Source: an uncultured Clostridia bacterium
Lineage (GTDB): Bacteria > Bacillota > Clostridia > Oscillospirales > Acutalibacteraceae
Assembly (NCBI GenBank): GCA_944380875.1
Contig: CALWJA010000105.1
Coordinates: 1-64,000 of the forward strand
Length of the DNA: 64,000 nt
Direction of reading: 5' to 3'
Part shown: piece by piece, positions 63,211-64,000 of the stretch
How the letters are laid out: the number at the start of each line of letters is the position of its first letter
How positions within the stretch are numbered: position 1 is the first letter of the stretch
Notes under the pieces: model-generated
What the model was told of the DNA's origin: nothing
Seen by the model: the letters and a program-made list of their open reading frames with translations, nothing else
Databases searched by the model: none
Position numbers and translations under genes: made by a program

Positions 63211-64000
63211 TCAGCAGTTATCTTTCAGACGGTATTCCCGAGGACTCATGTGATATTTTTCCTGAAATCGTCTGTAAAAATAACTTGTATTATCGTACCC
63301 TACCATAGAAATAATGTCCGAAACGGAGAGACTGGAAGTTTTAAGAAGAGAGCAGGCAACCTGGAAACGCTTCATCTGCAAAATCTCCTTAAAGGTGTAG
63401 CCTGTCTCCGCTTTTATATAGCGGCTCATTTGATAAAGGGATTGATGTTCCCTTTCCGCCAGTTCCGTCAAAGTTCCATCCATATAACGTTCTTCAATAT
63501 AACGAAGTGCTCTAACCGCCATAGCTTGGGAAAGCTGTGCAGACGAATCTCCGGATGCGATCCTGTCTGTATGTTCCAATAGCTGCAAAAACAAAAGCCC
63601 CATGGTTACACGGTTGATTTTTGTATCATTTCTATGCTGCCTTTCAATGGACCAAACCATATTTTCTATAAGATTCTGGATGGGAAGCACCTCTGCAACC
63701 TGAAAATGCAGATATTGGCACTGTCTGCCATCTCCTGTAAGGCTGCTTATAATAAAATTACTCAGCACGTTTTCTTCTTCCATCATATCAAATGCCGTGT
63801 GAAAAAACTCTGGAAGGACAATAAAATTCACCCCTATATCGTTTTCCCCGGCAGCTTCGATCTCGTGAAAACAGGTCTGGTGCAAAAAAAGGAGATCCCC
63901 TTTTTCCAAGACTACTTTTTCCGTATCGTTGATAATATGCGTTGTAGCCCCTTCACACATATACATAATTTCTATATAATTATGCCTGTGCTTTGGAAAC
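63211..64000 (-). CDS. AraC-family regulator of rhamnose genes (5' end outside window)
   Basis: At least 263 residues. The reading frame stays open to the right edge (the first residues read FPKHRHNYIEI, then MYMCEG), so the N-terminus is missing and the ATG at 63966 is internal. The N-terminal part is a cupin sugar-binding domain with HRHNYIEI. The C-terminal ~100 residues carry the two AraC helix-turn-helix motifs (LTELAEREHQSLYQMSRYIKAETG and VSDIISMVGYDNTSYFYRRFQEKYHMSPREYR). It probably activates the rha operon next to it, as RhaR/RhaS do; this is from position. Confidence 0.92.
   Translation of the reverse strand, partial: FPKHRHNYIEIMYMCEGATTHIINDTEKVVLEKGDLLFLHQTCFHEIEAAGENDIGVNFIVLPEFFHTAFDMMEEENVLSNFIISSLTGDGRQCQYLHFQVAEVLPIQNLIENMVWSIERQHRNDTKINRVTMGLLFLQLLEHTDRIASGDSSAQLSQAMAVRALRYIEERYMDGTLTELAEREHQSLYQMSRYIKAETGYTFKEILQMKRFQVACSLLKTSSLSVSDIISMVGYDNTSYFYRRFQEKYHMSPREYRLKDNC

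Overview
The window looks like chromosome of a spore-forming, anaerobic, low-to-mid GC Firmicute, most likely a clostridium of the Oscillospirales/Ruminococcaceae type. The reasons are spore genes (spoIVA, a SPOCS-LysM coat protein, a SpoIVFB-like protease), electron-bifurcating NfnAB, sensory-type [FeFe]-hydrogenase genes, clostridial conserved pairs (the TIGR03960 and TIGR03936 radical-SAM proteins, DUF3343) and a Firmicutes tig-clpP-clpX-lon-engB operon. No insertion sequence, prophage, integrase or CRISPR array was seen. The species is not determined.

Layout. 1-319: a Val-Asp-Phe-Gly tRNA operon read leftwards. 570-9093: a protein quality-control block (tig, clpP, clpX, lon, engB, then yerC-type regulator, methyltransferase, hslO). 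9187-16269: housekeeping genes (phosphoesterase, thrC, dipeptidase, yraN, rnhB, rbgA, lepB, rplS with a structured leader), then two radical-SAM linked genes to 18097. 18660-27548: a site-2 protease with a small partner, a GH25 wall hydrolase, nfnAB, spoIVA and the SPOCS-LysM gene. 27986-33202: cdaA-cdaR (cyclic di-AMP), a cysteine desulfurase with DUF3343, and ispD-ispF. 32944-34483: a compact three-gene unit with an ADP-ribosylglycohydrolase. 34582-40009: HD protein, ftsK/spoIIIE, uppP, tepA.

The strand then switches. Rightward genes are acn-icd-rex (40282-44183), padR-DUF2812 (44325-45787), lemA-DUF2207 (45898-48501), an S1-domain protein, a tiny Cys/Gly-rich peptide and a GrpB protein. 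Leftward genes in the same region are a cyclophilin lipoprotein with trxA, mcsA-mcsB, and a TSCPD protein. 54263-59039 is a hydrogenase signalling operon: [2Fe-2S] protein, PAS-containing [FeFe] hydrogenase, SpoIIE/PP2C phosphatase and a second hydrogenase-like protein. A perfect Rex-type palindrome lies in its promoter, and rex itself is in the window. 59562-64000 is an L-rhamnose catabolic operon (rhaB-rhaA-rhaD) behind an AraC regulator cut by the window edge.

The most interesting points are: the ADP-ribosylglycohydrolase/DUF3841-like module, whose second gene appears to start with ATT; the Rex-linked hydrogenase/phosphatase operon; an McsB whose nucleotide-binding arginines are mostly replaced, in an mcsAB pair lacking ctsR and clpC; an apparent single-base frameshift in an A-run of the cyclophilin signal peptide; and a pseudoknot-like leader before rplS. 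All calls come from reading the sequence; no database search was run.
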